Assembly (NCBI GenBank): GCA_014925825.1
Contig: JACGCK010000123.1
Coordinates: 1-64,000, forward strand
Direction: 5' to 3'
From: Pholiota molesta
Taxonomy: Eukaryota > Basidiomycota > Agaricomycetes > Agaricales > Strophariaceae
Length of the DNA stretch: 64,000 bases
In this document: piece after piece, positions 1 through 10,791 of the stretch
Layout: each line of letters opens with the position of its first letter
How positions within the stretch are numbered: the stretch's first letter is position 1
Notes under the pieces: generated by a model
The model's database searches: none
What the model saw: only the letters and a program-made list of their open reading frames with translations
Told to the model about the DNA's origin: nothing
Program-made: the position numbers and the translations under genes

Positions 1-411
1 CATATTTGAGTATGCTTTTACGCCCACAGATCATGTTCAGCGTTTGTATGCCACGGGAATCTGCGCACCGACAATTGTACTGTCATGCTCAAATGAATGT
101 GATTCGTGGTGGACTTGGAAGAGCGTTAGACTACACAGCCTTCTGTATGGTTGAGTAGAATGGTTGGGGGTTTCGAAACTAAACATAACGTGTCGGGCTG
201 TCAGCAGTAACTAGTTTACGACACGGAAAACAAGTACCAAAATACGATGACTACACGTTCAACAGAGACTATTTTCTATTGTTCTCCTCTGTGGGCGCCT
301 TCATGACCTTGTTCTTCGCCAATCGGATGCTCGATTCGACATCTGCGTGATTCATTCCGTGCAACAAGAACAAAACGGAGTTGGCAACGGTATCAGGATG
401 TGGGTCTGGTC

Positions 412-418
412 TATAAAT
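412..418 (+). promoter_or_regulatory. TATA box of the first repeat-motif gene
   Basis: TATAAAT lies 94 bp upstream of the ATG at 512. The two related genes at 8.9 and 10.8 kb have a similar box at similar spacing, which supports both the start choice and shared promoter architecture. Confidence 0.5.
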
Positions 419-511
419 TCACCGATGCCCACTTGAGATGGATCTCCAGTGCCATCGATTCCCTCGTCCCAGTCTTATTTCTCTAAAGTTCTCGAAAAGT
501 TCTAGACGAAC

Positions 512-1284
512 ATGGCGATTCTTACCCTCTTCAAGTTCAAATCTTCGAAGTCAAGGCGAAGAAGCTTTCCATTTCTGCGCCGGGTCGCAGTCGCAGCTAT
601 CCGCCACAACCGAAGTTGTCCCTAGATCATCGCGCTCATCGATGGAGGAAGAGATTGAGCCATCCCAAGCCGTCGCCGGCCGACGATTCTGCCTTGACCG
701 CGCCGGTTCAGGTGATCAAGGGAACCAGAAGTACTTGGGGCTGGTCACGAACAACAACAGTGTTACGGCGAATAGCAACAACACCAACATCGGAAATGTT
801 AACAGCACGATTACCGGGGACAGTATTACCATAGAGCAGGGGATCAACGAGGTCATACGCGGACCAGCCAAGATGTTATTTACTCCAGGTCAGTCCCTTA
901 TCTGCCCTCCAAGCGGACATGCCCACTCATGCTGAAACATTTGCTATAGAGGGTGCCACAAGGCCTACCCGAATCAGGAATTCCGTGACCATTGAACGCA
1001 ACGGCGTGCTCGAGGCTACTATTCCTCTGGATTTTCCGAGCAGTGGACTGGGGATCGAAGGCGTAGTGACTTCCAATCCCGATCTTCCTACCATGATTGA
1101 GCAAGCCATGAGAGCACATGGGACAGCAGAACCAATTATCAGACGTTTGTGTTGTTTTTTCTCTATTCATTCGTATATTTAGACTGACCTCTTAACTCAA
1201 CTTTGCTATATAGATACAGTCAACGGTCTGAGGGTAGCTCTCCAGATGAAAGCCATGCAGTCACAAGTACCAGTTACTGCTTAA
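512..1284 (+). pseudogene. Repeat-motif family gene 1, frame-broken
   Basis: Function unknown. The model is exons 512-888, 950-1144 and 1214-1284. Exon 1 only reads through if one base is restored at two places, between about 545 and 623 and again near 720; the phases of all later exons then fit exactly. The N-terminus is short and basic (MAILTLFKFKSSK) like that of gene 3. One copy of the family motif, IKG-NQKYLGLVTNNN, spans 715-758 and is followed by an Asn/Thr/Gly/Ile-rich stretch. The C-terminal part (exons 2-3) has no counterpart in the other two genes and no domain I recognise. The first intron is phase 1 directly after a Pro codon, as in gene 3, so the two are homologous. Either the breaks are sequence errors or this copy is decaying. 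Confidence 0.5.
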
Positions 1285-2657
1285 CAACTATGTACTCTCT
1301 TCCTTCCTATGGACTATGAACTGCTGGACTGGGACTTTCCAAGAATGCCGATGAACACTTACTGTATTTTATATTTGTAAATATAGACTTTGAACACCAC
1401 TGGCTGAGTGTCCAAAGTTCGTGATACATTCTTACAATTGAAGCTACTAAGGACTGGAATTGAAGTCCACCAACAAAGAAAAATGGTTTAGCAGAGGGAG
1501 ACTGAAGGGGTTCCTTGAATGCCTGAATTTCATAGCTAGACCTTGCTTGCAAGTTAATGGCCATCATGATTCTCTCGAAATGTACCCAGAAGCTGCAGGG
1601 CTCAATCCGACGAATCATGATAACATCACAAGCCTTCCATACTATATGAGGAAGTAACCGACACTCACATCCCTTCGTCGCCATCATGCAAATCATTGCA
1701 AATGGAACAAAGCCACCCAGACACACCTCTAGTACAGAATACATTGTTCCCAGTTTAGGCAGTTCCGAAAATGGAGCGCATACCTGCGCTGGAATCGCAC
1801 TGGCAAGATAGACTCGGATCCTGCAAGCATTCCAAGATGAAGCCAATCCGTGATATCTTAGAATCACTTTCCTGCCCGTATCATGGAATATCTGCTCGAA
1901 CCCTATTCAAACCCGCAGCTATCGCCCAGTCCTTGGAATTAAGAGAGATGAACTTTGAGAGCGCCGTAGGACATTCGGGTGCGAGCTATCGTCTGTCGAG
2001 CAGTGAGGGACTTTCACGAGAAGTGAGATCGCGCCAAAGTAGAACCAGATTCAGATAAGCAGCACAGCTGCCGGGAACCCAGGATGAAGAAGCCAGCAGG
2101 AAAATCGAGAGCTAGTCTCACAGCCCAGACGCACGAAGACCTCAAATCGAGCCAGGTTCGCGATACCCAAAGGCACACCGCCCCTCCCCCTGCCCAAGTG
2201 CTTCATGTAAGGTGTAGAAAGTCACGATGACACAATTCTAAGGAGGAGGCGAAATTGAAGCGAAGTGACGTACAGAACGCCACTCATGTCATGAACACGG
2301 CATGATGACGCTCTAGGTACGCGTCGCGGACGGAGACAGCAGGCTGATAAGCCGAGATCGACGCGTCCAAGTCGGTATCGAGCTCGTTGTCGGCCGCGAA
2401 GTCAAGAAAATGGTGGGTGGGCAAAGTTGGGTGTCGCTGCAGAGTGGGGGAGAAATAAAGGAGAAATCTGGGAGAAAGGTGAACAAAGGGAGGAGTTTGA
2501 ATTTTGAATTTTGAGCTCCGTCCACGCACGAGCCACGCTCAACGACAATAAGCATATAAGGATGGTACAATTGAAATAGCACAGAAATTTAAGCAATTCA
2601 GCTTCATATCCTCCGTATATGCAGCCCTTAATAGTGATCTACTTATTAGACTCGGGA
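1285..2657. other. Region without a confident gene
   Basis: No family is recognised. A 186-codon frame on the minus strand (1307-1867) has no domain and unremarkable composition. On the minus strand at 2058-2206 there is a short frame of about 49 codons opening MKHLGRGRGGVPL. Upstream of it, around 2300-2420, is an acidic stretch (FAADNELDTDLDAS). Together they could be exons of a small spliced gene, but I could not settle the joins. Confidence 0.25.
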
Positions 2658-3938
2658 TCATAGGAAGCCGCCGCCTTTCCCGCTTCCGAATCGGTCTCCG
2701 AGCCCTTTTGCCTCCTTCAGCATTTTGCTCCGCTTCTCGTCGTCCATTAGCCTGCCGCCAAGACCCATATCGCGCGAATGGTCCCAGATACCAGGGATCT
2801 CTGACTCTCCAAGTGTTTTCTTCCCCGTGACGGCGTGTTGGTCAACCAGCGCTGCACCTCGTTTCTTACGCTACGAAAATCGAACATAATTCCAATTAGC
2901 AAACAGGGAAAAAAACCCAGAGAGACAGAGGAGATATACGCACGGTGTGCTCCTCAACACCGCGTCTGATCGCTTCTTCTTCCTCTTTCCGCCTCCTCTT
3001 TCGGGCTTTTTCGTCTAGGTCTTCGTCAACAGGAGCATCCGTGACGCGCCTCTTCTTCCCAGATACTTCATCGGCTAGCCGTTGTTGTCGCTCAGCAGGT
3101 GTTTCAGTCCATAGCGAAGTGTCGTTCTTCGAGGTGACCGCTGAGGGCGTCCCGCGCGAGAACTGGCGTGCTTTTAGTTTCGTTGGGTCAAGATCTATGC
3201 GGATTCCAACATAAGCCAAGGGAAATATAGTCGATAGAAGTAGCAGATACACACTTCCGAGAAGGCTCGATGACGTAGGCGGGACCAGCATCCATTCGTC
3301 TCGCTTCGCCGTCTTGGGCTTCGCTGCTTCCTACGCAAAGGACACAGGAAGTGAGTATACACACCCAGGCACGACACCGCAACGAAACTTACCTCCGCCA
3401 ACTTCCGCCTCTTCTCCTCTCGTTCCATGAACTCCTTGACCGGATCCACGGCTTCATGATGCATGCCCGCAGGGAGCGGTTTGGGGCCTACATCGTCGTC
3501 ACTATCACTCTCGTCTCCATAGCCAGAAGTGGGGTCATACGTAGGCGCATAGCTTGGCATCGTCGGCCCGATAGCGCGCTTGCCGCCGCCGTGCGTCGGC
3601 GTCGGCGAGGCTGGAGGTGGCATCGAAGGTCCTGCGACGGGCCGCGTGTCGGGAGCGCGCTTCGTTGGTGCAGTGCTCTGAGGGCGTGGTGGCATGGAAG
3701 GCCCGATGCTAGGCCCTATGCTAGGTCCAGATGCTGGGCGCGGCCCAACGTCGTCGTCGTCGTCGTCATCGTAGACCAGCGTCTTGGATTCTCTAGATGT
3801 CGCGCTTAATAGATGTATGGGTATCTGGGGACCGATGTCGGCAGGGGGAGCTGGCTGGGGACCGTCGTCTTCATCGTCGCTGCCACCTGACTGTGTGCGA
3901 TTCAGGAGATGGGGAGGTATTTCAGGTCCAATGGGCAT
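2658..3938 (-). CDS. GPALPP-motif / DUF3752 protein
   Basis: Four exons (3393-3938, 3255-3330, 2944-3194, 2658-2870) give 361 aa, with three introns of 62, 60 and 73 nt. The N-terminal half carries repeated GP-x-[IML]-P motifs (MPIGPEIPPHLL, IGPQIPIHLL, GPSMPP, AIGPTMP) separated by acidic stretches, including an Asp tract near residue 58. The C-terminal half has the DUF3752 signature: a TPAERQQRLADE segment, a basic KARKRRRKEEEE stretch, and the terminal IWDHSRDMGLGGRLMDDEKR and GLGDRF motifs before the stop. Family members are nuclear, largely disordered proteins of poorly defined function. The start is the first Met of the first GP motif. It is head-to-head with the SLOG-like gene, 294 bp apart. 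The donor of the third intron (GTGCGT at 2943) was chosen because it alone keeps the frame. Confidence 0.85.
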
Positions 3939-4232
3939 GGCGTTCGTTAAGGTTCAGCGACGCTGCGAGACCAGTTGAGATTCTGCTAGCGCTTGTTTAC
4001 AATTGCCAAATAGCATTCCCGGGCCGCTGTTGCCGAAGCTCAAGTGGTTGCTTCTCGTCGTACGCAGTACTCTTATTCGTCTTCATCTTCCCAACTCCAT
4101 TCGCAATTAATCAATTTTTTTTCTGCAATTCTGCAAGCTTACAGAACTCTGCCTAAAACTCCAGTATTAGGGCGCTCGATAGTTTTCAGACATATCCACT
4201 TCACCATAATCGCCGATCCCCGTCCCAGAACG

Positions 4233-4790
4233 ATGGGAGACAAACCCTCTGACCTCCCTCAGCGTAAAGCCCATCCTTCCAAATCCAAAGCAAGCACCCC
4301 ATCCTCCTCCTCCAACGACCAAAAAACCACCCCCATCGCCTTCATCTCCGGCCCCTCCGACGCCGATCCAGCCTACTTCGCCGCGCACTACGCCCCCGCG
4401 CTGCAGACCGCCATCGCCCAGGGGCATCGCTTCGTCATCGGGCCCTCGCGCGGCGTGGACACCCTCGCCTTCGAGTACCTGCGCAAGTCCGGCCTGCCGT
4501 CGCGCCGGATCGCGCTGTACCTCAACGTCCACGAGGAGACGCACCTGAAGCCGGTGTTCAAGGGCTTCGAGGAGGCGGGCGGGCGGCTCGTCATGGTCAA
4601 GGGCGGGCATGCGGAGCGGGACGAGGCGATGACGCGCGCGAGCCATTATGATATTCTGCGGTACCGCACGGAGGAGGAATGTCGGGCGCTATACGGAGCG
4701 TCCTATCAAAAACGTGTCTGTGAGACGGAACAGAATTTCTTGAGGAGGAAGTCGGGCATTGGGCTGGTCCTGCCTAAATCTCAATTATGA
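4233..4790 (+). CDS. Small SLOG/Rossmann-like protein
   Basis: A single-exon gene of 185 aa. A Ser/Lys-rich leader of about 40 residues precedes a compact alpha/beta domain. That domain has FISGPSDADP (beta strand and loop) at about residue 44, then GHRFVIGPSRGVDTLAFEYL at about residue 69. The second segment resembles the G-x-[SG]-x-G-x-D-x-x-A nucleotide or ligand loop of the SLOG superfamily (DprA, LOG and TIR-associated ligand sensors). A third strand, GGRLVMVKGGHAERD, and an Arg/Lys-rich C-terminus follow. An upstream in-frame ATG exists at 4044, but the Ser-rich leader starting MGDKPSD is the more natural start, and the 5' part of the longer frame is pyrimidine-rich like a leader. SLOG membership is inferred by eye; the molecular role is unknown. 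It is convergent with CUL4. Confidence 0.6.
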   Translation: MGDKPSDLPQRKAHPSKSKASTPSSSSNDQKTTPIAFISGPSDADPAYFAAHYAPALQTAIAQGHRFVIGPSRGVDTLAFEYLRKSGLPSRRIALYLNVHEETHLKPVFKGFEEAGGRLVMVKGGHAERDEAMTRASHYDILRYRTEEECRALYGASYQKRVCETEQNFLRRKSGIGLVLPKSQL

Positions 4791-5061
4791 AATGACGAAT
4801 GGATCGAAGATCAGGATACCAGGGCATTTTAGCGAGTACATGATTGGGAAGACTTGCATTTTTTTCTACGATGTAAAATATTGAATCTTGACCGATACTC
4901 AATAATAAAGGGCTGTATATTATTTTTCGACACCAAAATTCATGACTGTAATTCTTCATTCGTAATACATACTTGTTCAAACGATCTAAATCGGAGAGCA
5001 TGCATCACGAACTCTACACACGTTTCTTTTATACCAACAAAAAGTATTCAACAAATCAAGC

Positions 5062-8036
5062 TCAAGCAACATACTTATACCGATTCCTATCCTCCGTGCT
5101 TCTCTCCAAATACTCCGTCTCCACCAACGAATCAATCCGCCTCTTAATCGTCTCGACCTGGGGCACGAAGTGCCCTTTCACCGCGTCGATCGTCGCCGCC
5201 TTCAGCTGCTCATACGTCATCTCCTTGCGCGCCTTCATGATGCGCACAATCGCAGCGTCGAGGTAGTGTTTCCTGTCGTCTTCAATCGATGCATTGGTGC
5301 GCTTAGACTCTTCCGGCTGGAATGGAGGACAGAGAATACAGATGAGAACGGAGGATGTGATGCTAGAAGACGGAGGACGCACCGATACTTTGACCTGGAT
5401 CGAGTTGATGTGGATCTTCGCATGCGGGTCGTCAAAGTCCGCATTGAACCGAAACACGTCCGAATCATTGACGTCCTTGCCAGGCGGGATCTTCTTCAGC
5501 ACTTTCTTCTTCCCACACGCCAGACTCTGCAGGGTCCTCCTAAGCTCGGCATCGTCTGAAATAATAATCGGGAGCAGGTCAGCAAGAGTCGACCGCATCT
5601 CGTAGGGAACCCACCCATCCCCGTCAGCTCTTTGATGTCCGCGAACGGAATATCCGTCGCGTCGTTGAAAAGCAGCAGCACGACGGCCTGGAACAAGCTG
5701 ACAGAGAGCTCTTTCATGCCCGCGTTGAACCGCGCCTTGAGCGTCGCCGTGCCGAGGCTGTGGTTCCAATCCAATACGTGCCCCGAATGCGCCGCCTTGT
5801 AAAACTCAGTGTATCTGGTCAACTCTTCCTGCATCTACAACGCCACCAGGTATAAGCATGTGATACGTATAGGGATGAGGAGGAGCGGCGCACATTGGGC
5901 GGTAGGTCAACGAGGTGCTTCTGCGCGGAGAACGGCCAGGCGCTGCGCTGCAGCACCATCGCATTGAGCTTCTGCCCCGGGCTGTCTTCCGGGAGCTTCG
6001 CGTGGTATTCGTGCATCGCCTCGCGCGAAAGGGACAGATCCTTGAACATCTCCTCGCCCATCCCAAACTCAGGATCATATTCTGCAAGCCAAACAGTAGT
6101 TAACCGGCAAGACCAGTAAAAGGAAAATCAGTCCACCCACCTTCTTTCAACTTCTTCAGCATCGCCTTCTCGAAATCGTCCGACGCACTCCGCTCCAAGA
6201 GCAGCCTCCTCGCCAAGCTGCGGTGGTAGAACGTCCGGAAGACATCCTTGTCGTCCGTGAACCGGTACAGCGCCAGGACCTTGTCCAGGAGCGCCTGGAA
6301 CTCGGCGTCAGACGCCTTGCCCTGGCCCTTGCGCATCGCCTTGTCCACGTACTTCGCGATCATCTCCGCAGGCTTCGAGCGGCGCGCCTTGAAGCCCTTG
6401 CTGAACGCGTCCGTGATGGCGTACAGGAAGACTTGGTCGGGCTGCATGCGGGGCAGTTTGCTGGTGGAGGCCGCTGGGGTTTGAGCTGCGGCGGCTGAAG
6501 GCGTGGTGGGAGCTGGTTCGATCTTCTCAGCGAGGAAGGACGTGGCGACTGTTTGGTCGCGAGTTCTTTGAAGTCGAGGAGCCTTTGCACCATCTCGTCG
6601 TCTCGCGCTGCGTCGGTAACGATGTTTGAGACCGTTGTCTGCAAATACGCTCAGTGATGATTATTAGCAAAATAGATAGTAACGTACTCGAATGTAGGCA
6701 CTGAAGGTGTCAGAAAGCGCTTTGGTCGCGTCGACTCTAGAAAACAGCGAGTACATCTTGCCCAATGCGGCGAAATCTTTCTCCTCCATGTAGTTGGCCA
6801 AAGCTGAAGCAAATGAATAAATAACTTTTGATAGCAAACATTAATTGACAAACTTGTCTTGGCAATCCACTCAGTCCTGCCTGCCCATAGAGACTTCTCA
6901 GTGGTCGTGCCAACAATGCTCCAGGCAGCGATAGGGAGCACGGCCTGGACACGAGCAGCTTCTTCGTCAATGCGTGCCCGTGCATGATTGAAAAAGGCTT
7001 TCGGGTCGTCCTTGAGTTCCTCTGCCTTCTCTGCGGATTCAGCAAGGTAGAAGGATTGTGTCAGGTCGACATAGAGTTTCTCCAGAGTCGAATATTGATG
7101 ATGGCGGACGAGATGCTGGACCAGAGTCGGTATGGCCGCACGATGAGGATGGGCGGCGCGCGTGCGCCGTTCCGTGTCTAGCCATGTTTTCACACCTTTG
7201 CGAAGTCTTTCGACTACTTGGGCGGAACCGAAGATTTGCTCGCCGATAAGGCGATAGGCAAGATCCCTGGAACCACCATGAGTTGCGTGCTCGTCTACGT
7301 CCCTTCAAACCATAACTCACCGTACATGCAAAACATTCTTTTGGTTTACCACGTATATTTGATCAAGATAGGTTAGAATGGATTTGAGAAGAGCCTGAGG
7401 AAGTCAATATGTTGTCAAATTAATGCGCGGATATAGATGCTCACAATATGTTCTTCGAACCATGCAAATGCTTTGTTGAACAGTACGAGCCATGCAACGT
7501 CCTCTTCTCCAGAGCTCGCCAAGAGCCTTGATAGATTCCCAACAGACTGCTCGAGCTCGATCTTGAGGATGTTGTACAGATCCTCTCCCTGATTTAAGAC
7601 CGTCACCACCGAACGACACGCGTTGTAGACGCCCTCGTATGTAGCAGGGAGGGATCCGTGATGGTGAACTCGGGCTTGACGGTCAAGATGATGCGAATAC
7701 ATCGTCGAAGCAGCGCGAGCTGCTTGTCTGCAGCAGGGGGGTTGCTTTCTGTACAGTGAAATCGCAATCGTCATCACATATTCTCTGATCTGATAGACCA
7801 TGCGCACTATAGTCACCAACGACCTGAATCCGAATGGGCCCATCCAACCTCTGGTTATTGGTGGCCTTTGCCCTAGATCTAGAAGCGGAAGCAGAATCAG
7901 ACTCGGCCGCCAACCGAGCAACTTTGCGAGGAGGAGAACCCGACCCATCGTCCACACCAGCCAAAGCGGTGGGTAATAGACTTGTCAAGCCATCTGAAGA
8001 CTGTGGTAGAGTAAGCAGGAAAGATACACTGGTCAT
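5062..8036 (-). CDS. CUL4: Cullin-4 (CRL4 ubiquitin ligase scaffold), with two frame breaks
   Basis: Ten exons: 7817-8036, 7445-7748, 7321-7394, 6854-7266, 6688-6803, 6141-6638, 5894-6081, 5615-5834, 5389-5555, 5062-5316. With one base restored in exon 2 (about 7640-7655) and one in exon 6 (near 6550), all phases close and the product is 818 aa, the expected length for CUL4. Recognisable blocks are the N-terminal cullin repeats (ALLKSILTYLDQIYVV), the cullin-homology segment KARRSKPAEMIAKYVDKAMRKG, the DDAELRRTLQSLACGK motif typical of CUL4, and the winged-helix end. The Lys of VRIMK, about 57 residues from the C-terminus, is the expected NEDD8 acceptor, and the protein ends in YKYVA. CUL4 bridges an RBX1-E2 module to DDB1 and DCAF receptors for chromatin and repair substrates. 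The frame losses fit under-counted C or A runs; a broken gene is less likely because every splice site is intact. Confidence 0.9.
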
Positions 8037-8772
8037 ATTTGATGGGGCTGCGTCGAGTGATTAGTATCATCGACTAATCCTCGTCGATGTCGGAGGAGTG
8101 ATGAGGCGAGGTCCGTGCGCGTGATTGCTGATTTTGGTAACACTTGCTAATTTCGGATTTTAGCAATTTCCTTTTTGAGGACTAAGCAAGTGCAATGCCG
8201 ACGCAGCCGAGTGCTGCCTCCGTACGCCTTCAGTCAATGCGAATCATGTAGGATTAGGGAATGTAAATTTCTTTCATTGAGCTTTTAAATGAATTATTAT
8301 CTATAATATTCTGTCTTTCTCTCCTTGCCCTAGGATGCCAGAAGCAGCTAGCTCATAAAAACAAATCGCGATGCCCACAGAGCCAAACCTAGTATGCCAA
8401 ACAACATCGGGATTCGGCAGGCTAGGTGATGGCCGGGGTCGCTTGACATGTACCATCTCACCAGCATCTCACTATTGTTTTACCCTCTCTACACATTGCT
8501 CAGAAATGCAACAACGCGCGGCCGCTTAGCATTCCAGATGCGACACTTGTTCGAAAGCGATGCGCAAGCTCGTTGGTTATGAGGTAATCCTGACAGCAGG
8601 CAATTCATTCTTGTGGCGGCCAGCAACCTTGTTTCCACTAAGTTGACCATGCCTGGAAACATCATTGTATTTCTTGACTGCCAGTTACGAATGCCGTTAT
8701 GTGTATTCCACGTATTGTTCTTGCTGATATCTGGATCTCCTCAGGGTGCTCAAGGATAGAGAAGACCAAACG
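8037..8772. promoter_or_regulatory. Intergenic region between CUL4 and repeat-motif gene 2
   Basis: About 0.8 kb separates the divergent starts of CUL4 and repeat-motif gene 2. No ORF or repeat of note. It presumably contains both promoters; only the TATA box nearest gene 2 can be pointed to. Confidence 0.4.
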
Positions 8773-8779
8773 GTATATA
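8773..8779 (+). promoter_or_regulatory. TATA box of repeat-motif gene 2
   Basis: TATATAT lies 85 bp upstream of the ATG at 8858 and is followed by a pyrimidine- and A-rich leader. Confidence 0.5.
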
Positions 8780-8857
8780 TGGTCGAATCTGCGAAGTTCG
8801 AATCACTTCAAACAATTTCTACTCACTTCTTCCTTTCCCTCCAACTAATTATACAAG

Positions 8858-9705
8858 ATGATGAACTCTTCAGCTATCTCATCTTCAACGAACACTTCGT
8901 CCTCTTCTAACGCCGTTTCTCCAGAGCAGGCCCCCATTTCTTCTGCTGAACGCGTTATCGGGGTCAACGTCTCCAACCGTAACGAAGTAGGCGCTGGCCG
9001 CTTACCTGTTCCATCTTCCGCTCCGTGCGTGTCCACGCAAGTATTCAAGGGGAAACAAAGATTCATGGGATCCGTCGAGAATCGCAATATCGACCCCGAT
9101 CTGGCATCCAGTCCTCAACACCCTCTTCAAACCTTTATCGGAAAGCAAGAGTTCACGAAACTGGTGACGAACGTTAACGAGGCCGGTCCGGATCGTGCCA
9201 GCCAAACTAAGATGCAGGACATCGGCGACGGCATTCGGGTCAGCGTCCCTCTTCAGCACTTTGACGGCGATCAGGTCTTTCGCGACGGCGTGAAGAACAC
9301 AAATACTCTCAACTCTAATAATCACACTTACAACTCGGGAAACATTGGCGGTATAATCAACGGCAGTCCCTCCGTCCCAGATGTGCCCTCTTCGGGGACT
9401 TCTGTACATTGGACGACGTCGAGGTCCTCCAATCCTTCACCGGAGGCCAAAAGTTCTGCAAGGACGTCGATAACAATAACACCATCAATTTGAAGGACAG
9501 CATCCTCAGCTCAGGAAACATCGGTAGCACCACCTTCGTCCGAGTTAACGGCGTAGATGTTAGCGGACAGATACCCACAGCCATTCCACAGCAGTCGGGC
9601 GATGTGAGCTGGGCTAAGCGTATATTGCGAAAGAACTTGCTTCAGCGTTTCCACGGGAAACAGGAATTTATGGGCAATGTAACGGACAGAAACACGGTTA
9701 ATTGA
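8858..9705 (+). CDS. Repeat-motif family gene 2 (five motif copies)
   Basis: Function unknown. About 283 aa if one base is restored in the G run at about 9395; without it the frame closes at 9493. A Ser/Thr-rich N-terminus leads into five copies of the family motif, F-x-G-x-Q-x-F-x3-V-x-[ND]-x-N, at 9044-9088, 9134-9178, 9260-9304, 9436-9480 and 9649-9693. Examples are FKGKQRFMGSVENRN and FTGGQKFCKDVDNNN. A degenerate copy (ERVIGVNVSNRN) comes before them. Two motifs are followed by an Asn/Ser stretch ending GNIGG or GNIGS, so the repeat unit is partly longer than 15 residues. There is no signal peptide and no membrane segment. Regular spacing of G, Q, aromatic, V and Asn suggests stacking beta strands with Asn ladders (inference). 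The last motif lies three residues before the stop. Confidence 0.6.
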
Positions 9706-10720
9706 TTCGAATAATTGATATGTTAATTCTGGAAATCGTTGGACAGTTGTTGGGTAGACTTTTCACTAGTAATCTGTACGGACTCATACTTGGTATTTAA
9801 ACTGGACAATTTTTTTCATAAATAGAACGTTTTATAATGTATTATGGCTATGCGATATCTGCAGCTGTTCTTGTGTATGATAGATCACAATGAACACTTC
9901 TGTATTTTCATTCTGACCTCGCTGTGCATCGATGCACCAATCATTCGTGCCACCGCCGCGGAGTCGGAAATGTTTGATTGAAATCTCAACGGCATTTCCC
10001 GTGAATGATTCATGAACTCAGGCTGAGAGAGCTTGGAGAGAGCAAGTAATAATCAGGAAGATGAAGACACAATACCATGTATTCGATGGAGAATACAAAT
10101 ACGCGTAGCTTGAAGGCCATAGAGCTATATCTATTCCTGATTTTTATCGGAGATGCGATAAATTTCAACGTCACGGTTAATTCGAAACTTTAAATTCCCA
10201 ATCAGAGTCAGATTAAGTACCATGCATCGACGTATTGAGCTCCTTGAAGGCGAATCGTCTACGCACTTTATTTGAAGGCGCGGCCATCTTACATTTGTTC
10301 TCAGTTAGTCGCCAGATATTTCCTTGCGGGCCACCGATTCCAGGCATCTGAATGTGATAAGGCAGCCAGAAGTGGGAGTACGTAAAATGTATTCATGTTC
10401 TGTAGCCCACAAGTGTCCAAACGAGAGTTCCGGGTAGCACTTGTGGTTGGGATTTCCATTCTCTTGCTATAAACAGCAGGTTTTTTTCTTGTATTTTACC
10501 ATTTTATACACATAACTTACGGAAGGGTGTTCATCGCTTCTTACGTTGGTTTCCGACACAAACAAGATGGCTGGAAAGGGTCACTGTTATTGTCTTTCTA
10601 CATTCTACTACAGCAAAGCTGTGAGCATTATCTTGTGGATACCTTGGCTGTGGGCGTCATGGCCGACGAAATCGCTGGCCGAATCGCTCACCGAAGAAAG
10701 GCAGTTAGAACCTGAAGGAA
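9706..10720. other. Intergenic, about 1 kb
   Basis: No coding frame with recognisable content. It holds the 3' end of repeat-motif gene 2 and the promoter of gene 3. Small ORFs here overlap the leader of gene 3 and have no family features. Confidence 0.4.
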
Positions 10721-10729
10721 TATAAATAC
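10721..10729 (+). promoter_or_regulatory. TATA box of repeat-motif gene 3
   Basis: TATAAATAC lies 71 bp upstream of the ATG at 10792. The pyrimidine-rich leader that follows resembles that of gene 2. Confidence 0.5.
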
Positions 10730-10791
10730 GGTATCTGCAATTAGAATCCCTCTCAATCAAATTCCCTCTCTTATTTTTGTTGCAGTGCAGA

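Noticed and set aside
7404..7957. 180-codon minus-strand frame in CUL4 read as a separate gene
   Set aside because: Its upstream part crosses an intron and the wrong frame of exon 2; only its last half is CUL4. The other frame there gives cullin-like helices, and one missing base joins them.
9385..9412. Programmed ribosomal frameshift in repeat-motif gene 2
   Set aside because: No slippery heptamer or obvious stimulatory structure, and the same kind of one-base loss occurs in CUL4, where programmed frameshifting is not expected.
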